Shown here: positions 55,520 to 64,000 of the stretch, piece after piece
Position numbering within the stretch: the stretch's first letter is position 1
How the letters are laid out: every line of letters starts with the position of its first letter
Source of the DNA: Aquicella siphonis
GTDB taxonomy: Bacteria; Pseudomonadota; Gammaproteobacteria; DSM-16500
Length of the DNA stretch: 64,000 bases
Direction: 5' to 3'
Assembly (NCBI RefSeq): GCF_902459485.1
Contig: NZ_LR699119.1
Coordinates: forward strand, 1,426,001-1,490,000
Program-made: the position numbers and the translations under genes
The notes under the pieces: generated by a model
What the model was told of the DNA's origin: nothing
Seen by the model: the letters and a program-made list of their open reading frames with translations, nothing else
The model's database searches: none

Positions 55520-55747
55520 ATGTCTGGTCCGAGATTATTCCGTCAATCCGCAAACCCTAATTCGGGAGCCGCCAAATCGCCGGCACAAAACCGCTTCGAG
55601 CCGGCTAAAAGCTGCGCCACACAGGCATCTTCTCAGAATGCTTACCGTACCCTGTTCCAGGTTATATCCGACAATATTAACCCCAGGCCTGACCAGATGT
55701 ACGAACCTGTAATGCCGGCATTTAAAGCCTATATAGCAAGCCGTTGA
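55520..55747 (+). CDS. Small hypothetical protein
   Basis: A 75-residue protein that I do not recognise. The ATG at 55520 is preceded by GAGGAGG at 55504-55510, one of the better ribosome sites in the window, which is the main reason to accept the gene. The N-terminal two-thirds is rich in Ser, Ala, Asn and Gln and is probably disordered. The C-terminal part (NAYRTLFQVISDNINPRPD) could form a helix. There is no signal peptide. It is divergent from the mitochondrial-carrier-like gene across a shared 183-base promoter region, so the two may be co-regulated. Confidence 0.6.
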   Translation: MSGPRLFRQSANPNSGAAKSPAQNRFEPAKSCATQASSQNAYRTLFQVISDNINPRPDQMYEPVMPAFKAYIASR

Positions 55748-55857
55748 TAATAATAGATAAAAATGATCCGTACCCCGCGCGTTAATAATTTGCCATAATT
55801 TGGCAAGTTGTTAACGTGCGCTTAACCTGAACAGGTTATGATAATCCTCATCCCAGA

Positions 55858-57294
55858 ATGACTGGTAAGCGCATGACAAAACTTAACAAACTGAATACCT
55901 TCGCCCTGACGCTGTTGATCACGGGCGCCATCGACAGCATTCGCAATCTGCCTGCTTCTGCACTGTTTGGCAGCACGCTGATTTTTTTCTTTGTCTTTTC
56001 CGCTATTGTTTTTCTCATTCCCTCCGCGCTGGTTTCGGCTGAACTCACGGCCAACGTGGACGAAGGCGGTATCTACCAGTGGGCACGACTCGCATTCGGC
56101 GAACGCATAGGATTTCTGGCTGTCTGGCTGCAATGGATCAATAACCTGGTATGGTTTCCAACGATTCTCTCCTTTATTGCCGGCACAGCGGCTTATCTGA
56201 TTGATCCCGCGCTCGCGCAAAACAAATATTATATGGTCGGAATCATTTTATCCCTGTTCTGGCTGTTGACACTGGTCAACTTACGCGGTGTCCGTGTCTC
56301 AGCCAAATTCACAAGTTTTTGCGCTGTCACTGGATTGATAATTCCCATGATCCTGATTATCTCTCTGCTAATTATCTGGCTGGCCATGGGAAAACCGCTG
56401 CAGATTGAACTGACGCGCGCCACTCTGTTTCCCAGCTGGCAGCATACGGATAACTGGATGGCGCTCACCGCCGTGATGCTTGGCTTCGCCGGAATGGAAC
56501 TGGCTTCCGTGCACATTAAGGACGTGAATAATGCGCAAAAAACCTTTCCCAGGGCACTCGCCTTTTCCAGCCTGATCATTCTGGCTACCATGATGCTGGG
56601 ATCTCTCGCCATCGCGTTTGTTTTGCCTGCGGATAAAATCAACCTGGTGAATGGCACCATCCAGACATTTGCTTACTTCCTGTCTGCGTATCATTTAACG
56701 TGGCTGATTCCTGTGCTGACCATATTACTTGTGATCGGAAGTCTAGGCGGCGTCATCAGCTGGGTCATCTCACCCGTCAAAGGGCTGGGACAAGCGGCCC
56801 GTCATGGATTCCTGCCGCCTTTTTTTGAAAAACACAATCGTCATGGCGTGCCGCAAAATCTGTTGATTACTCAAGCCGTGCTCGTCAGCGCAGTGTGTCT
56901 GGCCTTTCTATTCCTGCCCAGCGTAAACGCTTCATACTGGCTGCTCACAGCGCTGACAACCCAGTTATATATGCTTATGTATGTGATCATGTTCTTGAGC
57001 GGTCTGCGCCTGCGTCACAAGCTGCGCTATACCGGCGACACTTTTGTCATACCAGGAAAACAAGCCGGAGCATGGATAGTCTGCCTGCTGGGATTGATAG
57101 GCTGCGCCATTACACTCCTGGTCGGATTTATCCCGCCCAATAACATCAATATAGGCAGCAGTGCAAGATATGAAATTCTCTTCTGCAGCGGCATAGGGAT
57201 CATGCTGTTGCCGATTCTGTTTTTCTATTGGTACCAGAATAGCACCGTGTTGACAGCGCCGCCCCTGGAAGAGCCTGAACTGGAAAGTATCTGA
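55858..57294 (+). CDS. APC family amino acid permease
   Basis: Inner-membrane amino acid transporter or antiporter of 478 residues with about twelve hydrophobic helices. The first helix region (TFALTLLITGAIDSIRNLPASALFG) corresponds to the unwound substrate-binding helix of APC transporters, although the usual GSGIF-type glycines are altered. The following ELTANVDEGGIYQWARLAFGERIGFLAVWLQWINN fits the glutamate/GABA antiporter and YjeM-like branch. Substrate is not predictable. A start at 55873 (MTKLNK) is as plausible as 55858. It converges on the AttH-like gene. Confidence 0.88.
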   Translation: MTGKRMTKLNKLNTFALTLLITGAIDSIRNLPASALFGSTLIFFFVFSAIVFLIPSALVSAELTANVDEGGIYQWARLAFGERIGFLAVWLQWINNLVWFPTILSFIAGTAAYLIDPALAQNKYYMVGIILSLFWLLTLVNLRGVRVSAKFTSFCAVTGLIIPMILIISLLIIWLAMGKPLQIELTRATLFPSWQHTDNWMALTAVMLGFAGMELASVHIKDVNNAQKTFPRALAFSSLIILATMMLGSLAIAFVLPADKINLVNGTIQTFAYFLSAYHLTWLIPVLTILLVIGSLGGVISWVISPVKGLGQAARHGFLPPFFEKHNRHGVPQNLLITQAVLVSAVCLAFLFLPSVNASYWLLTALTTQLYMLMYVIMFLSGLRLRHKLRYTGDTFVIPGKQAGAWIVCLLGLIGCAITLLVGFIPPNNINIGSSARYEILFCSGIGIMLLPILFFYWYQNSTVLTAPPLEEPELESI

Positions 57295-57351
57295 TTAATA
57301 CTGACAGAATCCAGTCCCGCCCTCTTGCGCTGGCTTGCCTTGAATGAGCAT

Positions 57352-58431
57352 TCACCCGACAAGATGTCTTCCCGGCTTGTTCGCAGACGGATTATCGTAC
57401 ACCAGTTCCGTGTAAGAAAATCCGCTTACATCCTGCTTGTTGTATACGGCTTCTACCTTGCAATACCCTTCCCAGTAGCCATGCAGTTCTTGTTCAGGAA
57501 ACACAGCTGCATTTCGGATCTTCAGTCCCAGCTTCGGGAAATCAAAGGTAAACGTCATGGGGAATGCGATAGATAGTTTGGGATCAAACCAGTAATCATC
57601 GCGCGTAACGCTAAAATCCTTATAGGGGATAAATCGCATTTCGCCAGACGGTAAAATAATATTCGCAAGGCCGCTGACAACCATGTGATTTTTATATTCA
57701 ATATTGAGGAACACGTTGGCGACCAGGCCATTTTCCAGACGGATGCTAAACCACTCCCATCCGTTCTTTTGCACATTAAAATCACCCCATTGATGATCCA
57801 TCCAGGAATCGCCTTTCTGCATTCTGATCTGATATGTTGCATTGTTGATAGTGACTGTGCCAGTGGTGTTGAAATGGGCGATGGAATAGTAATATGAGTT
57901 GGTATCATTGGGCATAGGCATCAATCCGTTTTGATTGATGAGAAAAGGCCGCGCAACCGGCTCCAGAGTCAAATCCAGTTTCAAAAACGTATTTTCATTT
58001 TGACTTTGCGCCTTGAGAATATACACTTCTCTTCCATTGATTGTGGTTTTCTTCAGCGAATAGTCATCCTCAATTACAATGTCCAGTTTATCCGTCGCAA
58101 GTTTCCCGGTATTGTAAGGATAATTGTTCGCAACGCCATAAGTTTGTTTCCGGTCCAGGTCCGCAAGCTGAATATGCAGCATGGGCTGGGTGATCATACC
58201 GCCCATGGCAGCCGCATTAAACAGAGCGATATCATACGTCAGATTTCTGCCCTCGTCTGTTTTGAGCCTGCCATTCAGATACCACCATTCTATCAATTGA
58301 TTAAAAGCATATGGCACGTTTTTATAATGAGCGCCTTCATCCCTGGGAAAAGAGAGAGGGAAGTAAGGCAGACTCGCAAAGGAAAATTGAGAAATCAATA
58401 ACAGTACAAAAGCAAGATAACACTTACGCAC
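57352..58431 (-). CDS. AttH/CrtC-like lipocalin-type exported protein
   Basis: A 359-residue protein with a signal peptide (MRKCYLAFVLLLISQFSFA). The mature part matches the tandem-lipocalin family of AttH and carotenoid 1,2-hydratase CrtC. The landmarks are QLIEWWYLNGRL near the N-terminus, GDSWMDHQWGDF in the middle and GYWEGYCKVEA...GFSYTELVYDN at the end. Carotenoid genes are absent nearby, so hydratase activity is unlikely to be the role. The related periplasmic proteins are mostly uncharacterised and may handle lipids. It converges on the APC permease and stands alone between it and the mla operon. Confidence 0.85.
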   Translation of the reverse strand: MRKCYLAFVLLLISQFSFASLPYFPLSFPRDEGAHYKNVPYAFNQLIEWWYLNGRLKTDEGRNLTYDIALFNAAAMGGMITQPMLHIQLADLDRKQTYGVANNYPYNTGKLATDKLDIVIEDDYSLKKTTINGREVYILKAQSQNENTFLKLDLTLEPVARPFLINQNGLMPMPNDTNSYYYSIAHFNTTGTVTINNATYQIRMQKGDSWMDHQWGDFNVQKNGWEWFSIRLENGLVANVFLNIEYKNHMVVSGLANIILPSGEMRFIPYKDFSVTRDDYWFDPKLSIAFPMTFTFDFPKLGLKIRNAAVFPEQELHGYWEGYCKVEAVYNKQDVSGFSYTELVYDNPSANKPGRHLVG

Positions 58432-58504
58432 AACAGACTCCTTCCATTAGTCTTTTATCCAAAAAAATGATTTGATGTCAAGTCAGCGCAGCAGCAACAA
58501 CAGT

Positions 58505-58810
58505 TCAACCATTCTTCCCGTTAAACATGCCGTCAATGCCTGCCGCTTTTGCAATTGACAGGATATCTTCAGACAAATGCTCAAAGCGGATTTTCTTGTT
58601 CTGCTGTCTGGCCAGCCTGATCCATTCCACCATCAGCGCCAAACCCGAGCTGTCGCTGGATTGCAGACGGGAAAAATCAAAAACCAGCTCATGACAGCTG
58701 GATATCTGCTGCAAACTCTTCTGATATACCAGCATGACGTTGGCAAACTGCAAATCGCCTGTCACAACAAGGTGATGGTTTTCAATCATGATATCTGCTT
58801 GTTTTTGCAT
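58505..58810 (-). CDS. mlaB: STAS domain protein MlaB
   Basis: Cytoplasmic STAS-domain subunit of the MlaFEDB phospholipid transporter, which stabilises the ATPase. The 101-residue product has the STAS core with LVFDFSRLQSSDSSGLALMVEW, in which the Ser-Ser-Gly segment is the conserved loop. It is the last gene of the mlaFEDCB operon, 11 bases after mlaC. The start may be M1 or the internal MIENHH. Confidence 0.88.
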   Translation of the reverse strand: MQKQADIMIENHHLVVTGDLQFANVMLVYQKSLQQISSCHELVFDFSRLQSSDSSGLALMVEWIRLARQQNKKIRFEHLSEDILSIAKAAGIDGMFNGKNG

Positions 58811-58821
58811 GAATGTCCGGC

Positions 58822-59442
58822 CTAGCGTTTATTATGCCCGGAGAGACGATTCAAAAGGGTATTCATGTCGCCTTGCGACAAAATATCGGCAAACTGCGCC
58901 CGGAAGCTGCTCAGCATGCTCACGCCCTCGACCGACATGTCATACAGCCTCCAGCCTCCGCCAGTCCGCACCAGACGATAAGTGACATTGATAGGCTGAT
59001 TCGATGAACTAATAATCTGGCTGTTGACCTCCACCGTGTTGCCGCCGGTTCCGCCGCGTACCGGAAAAAACTTGATGGTCTGGTCTTGATAATTGGTAAG
59101 TGCCGACGCATAGGTGCGAATCACCGTGGTCGTAAACAGCTTTTGAAATTCCTGCTTCTGGGCGGAAGTAGCATTATTCCAGATACGCGGCGGCAGCACA
59201 CGCTTGGACATTTCGTTAAGATTGGCATAGGGCACAACATATTGATACGCCAGATTATAAACAATGCTGGGCTTGGTCTTTAAAGTCGCCTTGTTCTTTT
59301 TCAACCCTGCGATCATGTTGTTCGCAATATATTGCAGCAGTGAAACCGGATCGCCGGTAGGCGCAGCCTGAACCGTTGCAGCGATAGAAAACCAGCCAAA
59401 TACAAGTAAAACGAACGCCAGAACAACATTATTTCTTCGCAT
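58822..59442 (-). CDS. mlaC: Periplasmic phospholipid-binding protein MlaC
   Basis: Soluble carrier that shuttles phospholipids between the outer-membrane MlaA complex and the inner-membrane MlaFEDB complex. From MRRNNVVLAFVLL it has 206 residues with a signal peptide ending in VQAA. The conserved core includes YVVPYANLNEMSKRVL, SAQKQEFQKLFTTTVIRTYA and the C-terminal GWRLYDMSVEGVSMLSSFRAQFADIL. The start follows GGAG by about six bases and overlaps the mlaD end by 14 bases. The longer frame to 59478 lacks a better site. Confidence 0.94.
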   Translation of the reverse strand: MRRNNVVLAFVLLVFGWFSIAATVQAAPTGDPVSLLQYIANNMIAGLKKNKATLKTKPSIVYNLAYQYVVPYANLNEMSKRVLPPRIWNNATSAQKQEFQKLFTTTVIRTYASALTNYQDQTIKFFPVRGGTGGNTVEVNSQIISSSNQPINVTYRLVRTGGGWRLYDMSVEGVSMLSSFRAQFADILSQGDMNTLLNRLSGHNKR

Positions 59443-59935
59443 GAGTATCTCCATCTTCTTCACTGTTGTTATTTCCATTGTTCTTGATGTTATAAATAAA
59501 CTGTCCGATCAGCTTTTCCAGCACCATGGCGGAATTCGTCATTTCGATCTTGCTGCCGCTTTTCAGGTAAGTGGTATTATACATGGGCGAAATGGCGATG
59601 TAATTATCACCCAGAAGCCCCGAAGTATAAATTCCCGCGGAAGAATCATCCGGAATATCATTAAACTTCTGATAGATGTTCATGGTAACAACAGCCTTGA
59701 AGGTCACAGGATCAAGATCTATGCGTGACACTTCACCAATTTGCACACCTCCGATTTTAACCGGAGAGCGGATCTTCAGCCCGCCAATATCATCAAAATT
59801 CGCTGTCACAGGATAACTCTTTTCCGGAAACAGGCTGGTCAAGCCGCTAACCTGAAACGCGAGAACGGTCAAAGACACGGCGGCCAATATGAGAAACAAA
59901 CCCACCAGGCTTTCAATAAATCGTTGCGGCAGCAT
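59429..59935 (-). CDS. mlaD: Phospholipid transport MCE protein MlaD
   Basis: MCE-domain subunit, anchored in the inner membrane by one N-terminal helix (FIESLVGLFLILAAVSLTVLAF). It forms the hexameric ring of the Mla transporter. At 168 residues it is slightly shorter than E. coli MlaD. The MCE domain shows FDDIGGLKIRSPVKIGGVQIGEV and YTSGLLGDNYIAISP. The ATG at 59935 overlaps the mlaE stop (TAATG), so I reject the long upstream extension. A Lys/Asp/Asn-rich tail follows the domain. Confidence 0.94.
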   Translation of the reverse strand: MLPQRFIESLVGLFLILAAVSLTVLAFQVSGLTSLFPEKSYPVTANFDDIGGLKIRSPVKIGGVQIGEVSRIDLDPVTFKAVVTMNIYQKFNDIPDDSSAGIYTSGLLGDNYIAISPMYNTTYLKSGSKIEMTNSAMVLEKLIGQFIYNIKNNGNNNSEEDGDTHAKK

Positions 59936-60717
59936 TACCACTCCCCTATCATCATGGCTGTTAATACAAAATCCAATCCGAGCACAGCCAGTGAGGCATA
60001 AACAACAGAGCGCGTGGTCGCGCTTGCAATGCCGGCTGATGTCGGTACGGCAAAATAACCCTGGAACACGGCGATCCAGGTAACAGCGGCGCCAAAGACC
60101 ACACTTTTCAGTATGCCATTGACAATATCCGCATGGAATTCCACGGAAGACTGCATATTGGACCAGAACACGCCGGCATCGACGCCCAGCCATTTCACGC
60201 CCACCAGATAAGCTCCATAAATTGCGGTCGCGTTAAAAATCATGGTCAGCAAGGGCATGGAAACAAATCCACCCCAGAACCGGGGTGAAATCACCCGCCG
60301 CAGCGGATCCACTGCCATCATTTCCATGCTGGACAATTGTTCCGTGGCTTTCATCAAACCAATTTCTGCCGTGACCGCAGACCCGGCCCGTCCGGCGAAC
60401 AAAATCGCGGTGACCACGGGACCCAGTTCTCGCGCTACGCTTAAAGCCACCAACGGCCCTAGTTCTTGCGACGCGCCAAACTTGGACAACGTGTGATACC
60501 CTTGCAGCGCCAAGACCATGCCAATAAAGAGGCTGGACACAATGATAATCAAGAGGGACAAGACCCCTTCTGAGTAAACCTGCTGAACTACCAGGGGCAG
60601 GCCTTTTCTGACATTGGGCGGATAAAACAAGACCCTATACAGCAACAGGCCAGCCTTGCCGAATTGCCGCAATGTCTCAATACCCCAATGTCCGAGCAAG
60701 ATAACGCGCTCAATCAT
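59935..60717 (-). CDS. mlaE: Phospholipid transport permease MlaE
   Basis: Integral membrane permease of the MlaFEDB ABC transporter, 260 residues. The family pattern is clear: [28 protein letters not shown], then [33 protein letters not shown], which includes the ATPase-coupling helix, and the C-terminal [26 protein letters not shown]. It overlaps mlaF by four bases and mlaD by one, consistent with tight co-translation. Confidence 0.96.
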   Translation of the reverse strand: MIERVILLGHWGIETLRQFGKAGLLLYRVLFYPPNVRKGLPLVVQQVYSEGVLSLLIIIVSSLFIGMVLALQGYHTLSKFGASQELGPLVALSVARELGPVVTAILFAGRAGSAVTAEIGLMKATEQLSSMEMMAVDPLRRVISPRFWGGFVSMPLLTMIFNATAIYGAYLVGVKWLGVDAGVFWSNMQSSVEFHADIVNGILKSVVFGAAVTWIAVFQGYFAVPTSAGIASATTRSVVYASLAVLGLDFVLTAMMIGEW

Positions 60718-61535
60718 GCTTCCGCTCCTTGCAGGAAATCTTCAACCAGCGGTATGGCCGGATAATCAAAAGGAACAGGGCCATCAGGCAGACCCTGAAT
60801 AAATTGCTGCAGCTGCAGGGACGAATCGTTGGCTATCGCTGCCGGCGATCCCTGGCCCACGACTCTTTGATTCACAATCACATAAACATAATCCGCTATG
60901 TGCATGGTTTCCTGAACATCGTGCGAAACGATAATGCTGGTCAGGCCCAGGGCGTCATTCAACATTCGCACCAGCTTCACCAATACCCCCATGGAAATCG
61001 GATCCTGGCCTGTGAACGGCTCATCATACATGATTAATTCAGGATCCAGCGCGACCGCTCTTGCCAGCGCGACACGCCTCGCCATCCCCCCGGATAACTC
61101 GTTGGGCATTAAGCGCCAGGCACCACGCAAACCCACCATTTGCAGTTTCATCAACACGATGGTATGGATCATGGACTCAGACAACCGAGTGTGCTCGCGC
61201 AAAGGAAAAGCGACATTTTCATATACGTTCAGATGAGTAAACAGGCCGCCGCCCTGAAACAGCATGCCCATGCTTTTCCGCAGCTGGTACAGTTCTTTGT
61301 GCGAGAGCGAGTGTATGGTCTTGCCCGCCACCCTGACTTCACCGGAAGACGGCGACAACTGGCCGCCTATGAGACGAAGCAATGTGGTCTTGCCCGTTCC
61401 GCTAGGACCCATGATCGCAGTGACCTTCCCGCGCGGGATGACGATGTCCACATCTTGAAAAACGACTTTCCCGTTTTCATGTTGAAAAGACATCTTACTG
61501 ATTTCAATTAGATTTTCTTGCCTGGTCATAGTCAT
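60714..61535 (-). CDS. mlaF: Phospholipid transport ATPase MlaF
   Basis: ATP-binding subunit of the Mla transporter, 273 residues from [12 protein letters not shown]. Walker A is [11 protein letters not shown], the ABC signature is [14 protein letters not shown], and Walker B is [14 protein letters not shown], followed by the switch histidine in [30 protein letters not shown] is the Q-loop area. The far longer open frame upstream does not resemble the family. It is the first gene of mlaFEDCB and divergent from kdsD, with about 240 bases between them holding both promoters. Confidence 0.94.
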   Translation of the reverse strand: MTMTRQENLIEISKMSFQHENGKVVFQDVDIVIPRGKVTAIMGPSGTGKTTLLRLIGGQLSPSSGEVRVAGKTIHSLSHKELYQLRKSMGMLFQGGGLFTHLNVYENVAFPLREHTRLSESMIHTIVLMKLQMVGLRGAWRLMPNELSGGMARRVALARAVALDPELIMYDEPFTGQDPISMGVLVKLVRMLNDALGLTSIIVSHDVQETMHIADYVYVIVNQRVVGQGSPAAIANDSSLQLQQFIQGLPDGPVPFDYPAIPLVEDFLQGAEA

Positions 61536-61774
61536 CAAGTTTCGCAAATGACGCGAAAAATAGCTAGCCCTCTGATTATCCGTTGTGTCAAGGGAATATA
61601 CCTTTTGCACTATAAATTCAGGCGCATCATACCTGAATATTCGCAAGATACAATTATACTCGATAATGCAGCTGTCCGGAGAATATCTTGAAGCAAGCAA
61701 CTGCTGCTTGTTCCCTGGCCAAAGCAAAGTTAAGATATGCCACTCTAACAACAAGTTTAAACTTGGACTGGCCG

Positions 61775-62746
61775 ATGGAAAGTGAGAAAATTTGCAGACT
61801 TGGGCGCGCGGTGGTTGAAACAGAAGCGCAGATGATCAACCGGCTTGTCACCAGGATAGATGATCAATTTGTCAAAGCTTGTCAATATTTACACCATTGT
61901 CAGGGCCGTATCGTAGTCATGGGCGTTGGCAAGTCTGGCCACATTAGCAAAAAAATCGCCGCCACATTCGCGAGCACTGGCAGCCCCGCATTTTTCATCC
62001 ACCCAAGCGAAGCCAAACACGGCGATATCGGCATGATTACCAGACAAGATGTGGTGCTCGCGCTATCCAATTCCGGCGAATCCGAAGAAATCCTGTCCAT
62101 TCTTCCTTTTATCAAACGCATGGATATTCCTCTGATTTCACTAACCGGAAAACCCCATTCCACTCTAGCCCGCGCCGCCACCGTCAACATCGATGTCAGT
62201 GTGGAAAAAGAAGCCTGCCCGCTGGGGCTTGCACCCACTTCCAGCACCACAGCCGCCCTGGTCATGGGAGATGCGCTGGCCATGGCTTTGCTGGATAAAC
62301 GGGGGTTTACTGAAGAAGATTTCGCCCTTTCCCACCCCGGCGGCACACTGGGCCGGCGTTTATTATTGCTGGTCAACGAAGTCATGCACCAGGGTGATGC
62401 CATGCCTATCGTTTCCACCCAAGCTACGTTAAAGGAAGCGTTGGTGGAAATGACCCATAAAAAACTGGGCATGACGACGGTCGTTAACGAAAAAAATGAA
62501 TTGGCTGGCGTTTTTACTGACGGTGATGTGAGACGTGCGCTGGATAAGGAAGTGGATATTCATAAAACCAGGATTGACCAACTCATGTCGAAAAATCCAA
62601 AAACCATCGCACGCGACATTTTGGCCGCTGAAGCACTCAATATCATGGAAACCTTTAAAATCACTTCGCTGGTGGTGATCGACTCCGCGCACAAGCCGGT
62701 TGGCATTATTCATATCCATGACATACTTCGGGCGGGAGTCGTTTAA
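61775..62746 (+). CDS. kdsD: Arabinose-5-phosphate isomerase
   Basis: Converts ribulose-5-phosphate to arabinose-5-phosphate, the first step of Kdo synthesis for lipopolysaccharide. From MESEKICRLG the protein has 323 residues, similar to E. coli KdsD. The SIS domain reads VVMGVGKSGHISKKIAATFASTG and SNSGESEEI, followed by the conserved ACPLGLAPTSSTTAALVMGDALA. Two CBS domains (starting VNEVMHQGDAMP) end with IIHIHDILRAGVV. The frame opens at a TTG at 61688, but the ATG at 61775 agrees with homologues. kdsC starts directly after the stop. Confidence 0.93.
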   Translation: MESEKICRLGRAVVETEAQMINRLVTRIDDQFVKACQYLHHCQGRIVVMGVGKSGHISKKIAATFASTGSPAFFIHPSEAKHGDIGMITRQDVVLALSNSGESEEILSILPFIKRMDIPLISLTGKPHSTLARAATVNIDVSVEKEACPLGLAPTSSTTAALVMGDALAMALLDKRGFTEEDFALSHPGGTLGRRLLLLVNEVMHQGDAMPIVSTQATLKEALVEMTHKKLGMTTVVNEKNELAGVFTDGDVRRALDKEVDIHKTRIDQLMSKNPKTIARDILAAEALNIMETFKITSLVVIDSAHKPVGIIHIHDILRAGVV

Positions 62747-63271
62747 ATGCAGAGTCTGAAGGAAAAAGCCAAATCCATACGACTGTTCATCCTGGATGTG
62801 GACGGTATCCTGACGACTGGCGCCATTTACCATGGCAGTAACGGATTTGAAATGCGCGGTTTTCATATTCACGACGGCCTGGGAATCAAGCTGCTGCAAA
62901 AAGCCGGTATAACAGTAGCCGTGATATCCGGGAAAAAATCCGAGCCGGTGGAAAAGCGCATGAGAGAATTGAATATACAGCATGCCTACCTGGGTCATGA
63001 AAACAAACTGCCTGCTTATGAAGAACTCAAACAACAGCTGCAATTGAAAGACCATGAAATTGCCTATATGGGAGACGATTTGCCGGATTTGCCGCTGCTG
63101 AAGCGCGCAGGCCTGTCTATCACCGTGCCTGGCACACCGGAAGTAATTAGTCAAGCTGTTGATTTTATTACTAAAAAAAAGCCGGGTAAAGGAGCGGTGC
63201 GTGAGGTATGCGACTGGCTGCTGGAAGCTCAGGACCGCTATCAATCTGTGATACAATCTTACCTGGTTTAA
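62747..63271 (+). CDS. kdsC: 3-deoxy-D-manno-octulosonate 8-phosphate phosphatase
   Basis: HAD-family phosphatase that releases Kdo from Kdo-8-phosphate. The 174-residue product has the nucleophile motif LFILDVDGILTTGAIY, VISGKKSEPVEKRM and the metal-binding YMGDDLPDLPLL, and it lacks a large cap domain, as expected for this tetrameric class. It starts immediately after the kdsD stop and is followed 18 bases later by lptC, giving the usual kdsD-kdsC-lptC-lptA order. Confidence 0.95.
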   Translation: MQSLKEKAKSIRLFILDVDGILTTGAIYHGSNGFEMRGFHIHDGLGIKLLQKAGITVAVISGKKSEPVEKRMRELNIQHAYLGHENKLPAYEELKQQLQLKDHEIAYMGDDLPDLPLLKRAGLSITVPGTPEVISQAVDFITKKKPGKGAVREVCDWLLEAQDRYQSVIQSYLV

Positions 63272-63289
63272 CGAAACAGTCACTTATCC

Positions 63290-63856
63290 ATGACCTATAA
63301 ATATACCGCCATCAGCGCTATCATGATCGCAGCCGTAGGGTTGGCAAGCTGGAAAACCTATTTCTCTTTTCAACCGCAAATCACTGCGCCCGCGCGCAAG
63401 GCAGAACTGCCTGACGCCTTTATGGAAAATGTCACCGCGCTAGTCATGGACAAGCAGGGCAAACCCAGCATGAAAATTGTCACCCCCAAAATGATCCATT
63501 ATTTGACAAATGATACAACCCTGCTGACTTCACCTGAATTGACACTGTATCGTAAATCTCCCCAACCCTGGTATATCACTTCCAAAAATGCAAAAGCCAC
63601 TCAAGGCGTTGATAATGTACACTTCTGGAACAACGTCGTCATTCATCATGCAGCTGACGCCAATAATCCCGCCACGCTCATCAAGACCACGACCTTGACG
63701 GTACATCCCAATGCTCAGGTTGCAGAAACCAGTGACATGATCACCATGGTTCAACCCAATCTCATCGTAAAGGCAACAGGCATGCATGCGGATATGAACA
63801 CTGGCAATATCAAACTTTTATCTCAAGCCAGAGGAGAATATGTACCCAGCTCATAA
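63290..63856 (+). CDS. lptC: LPS export protein LptC
   Basis: Bitopic inner-membrane protein that passes lipopolysaccharide from the LptBFG ATPase to the periplasmic bridge LptA. The 188-residue product has one N-terminal hydrophobic segment (YTAISAIMIAAVGLASW) and a beta-jellyroll domain. Landmarks are AFMENVTALVMDKQGKPSM, followed by short regular strands around ITSKNAKATQG and NPATLIKTTTLTVHPN. The last 17 bases overlap the lptA start, and the Shine-Dalgarno for lptA (GAGGAGA) lies inside lptC. Confidence 0.93.
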   Translation: MTYKYTAISAIMIAAVGLASWKTYFSFQPQITAPARKAELPDAFMENVTALVMDKQGKPSMKIVTPKMIHYLTNDTTLLTSPELTLYRKSPQPWYITSKNAKATQGVDNVHFWNNVVIHHAADANNPATLIKTTTLTVHPNAQVAETSDMITMVQPNLIVKATGMHADMNTGNIKLLSQARGEYVPSS

Positions 63857-64000
63857 AACAAGCACCCTGTTCGTCATGCTGGTATTACTCATCGTGCCTG
63901 CACTCACTTTTGCATTAGACAGCGACAGTCAGGCCAAGCTGCATATTGTCGCCGATTCAGGTACATACAATTTCAAGACCGGCGTCGATGTCTATGAAGG
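63840..64000 (+). CDS. lptA: LPS transport periplasmic protein LptA (cut by window end)
   Basis: The 5' part of lptA. The ATG at 63840 follows GAGGAG, and the first 24 residues or so form a signal peptide (FVMLVLLIVPALTFA). The start of the mature protein reads SDSQAKLHIVADSGTYNFKTGV, the typical beginning of the OstA-type beta fold. LptA polymerises into the periplasmic bridge that carries LPS to LptDE. Only 53 codons are visible, and the rest lies beyond the window. Its position after kdsD-kdsC-lptC supports the call. Confidence 0.9.
   Translation, partial: MYPAHKTSTLFVMLVLLIVPALTFALDSDSQAKLHIVADSGTYNFKTGVDVYE

Noticed and set aside
55503-55712. 69-codon frame starting inside the ribosome site of the small gene
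   Set aside because: Its GAGGAGG lies at its own start codon instead of upstream. The frame from 55520 has the properly spaced ribosome site.

Overview
The window is a bacterial chromosome segment that is almost fully coding, with moderate GC content. Gene order and protein types point to a gammaproteobacterium. Nothing in it is a phage, a plasmid or a CRISPR locus. Membership of Legionellales (a Coxiella, Aquicella or Legionella type intracellular lineage) is an inference. It rests on a mitochondrial-carrier-like protein, a pair of lineage-specific paralogs with basic eukaryotic-looking tails, and AddAB-like recombination proteins. No 16S rRNA or Dot/Icm gene is present to confirm it.

Layout. 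1-4.6 kb (minus strand): the translation cluster thrS-infC-rpmI-rplT-pheS, with tRNA-Val(GAC) upstream of thrS. infC uses an AUU start, and a terminator-like hairpin lies between rplT and pheS. 4.6-9.0 kb: an accessory patch with a DUF5996 protein and two divergently transcribed paralogs of unknown function. 9.0-12.4 kb: uvrB and a class I aminotransferase. 12.4-13.5 kb: a largely non-coding stretch with one orphan gene. 13.7-17.3 kb: tRNA-Asn(GUU), then prpB-prpC-prpD (2-methylcitrate cycle). 17.5-20.0 kb (minus): cvpA, a glycerophosphodiesterase and an exported SIMPL-like protein. 20.3-31.0 kb: mfd with a clear terminator, a DMT exporter, and an AddB-like nuclease with an AddA-like helicase. 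31.0-35.0 kb (minus): an SDR oxidoreductase, three minor pilin genes (pilV-pilW-pilX) and serC. 35.3-40.9 kb: marC, fumC, pepN and a repeat-containing exported protein. 41.0-50.0 kb: ubiG-gph, pncA, ygfZ-nadE, bamD, rluD-pgeF and a DegP/DegQ protease. 50.1-54.4 kb: an RND efflux adaptor and pump. 54.5-55.8 kb: the mitochondrial-carrier-like gene and a 75-codon gene. 55.9-58.4 kb: an APC permease and an AttH/CrtC-like lipocalin. 58.5-64.0 kb: mlaFEDCB (minus), divergent from kdsD-kdsC-lptC-lptA (plus), the last gene cut by the window end.

Functional themes. Outer-membrane construction is strongly represented: BamD, Mla phospholipid traffic, Kdo synthesis, Lpt export and a periplasmic protease. 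DNA repair is also prominent (UvrB, Mfd and the AddAB-like pair). Together with the translation genes and central metabolism this is a conserved housekeeping backbone. The less ordinary material is in three places: 4.6-9.0 kb, 12.4-13.5 kb and 54.5-55.8 kb. The divergent paralogs and the SLC25-like carrier are the best candidates for host-directed functions. Each has a pair of TTAA half-sites 11 bp apart in its upstream region, which resembles the PmrA box described for Legionella and Coxiella effector genes. This is weak evidence, but simple to test.
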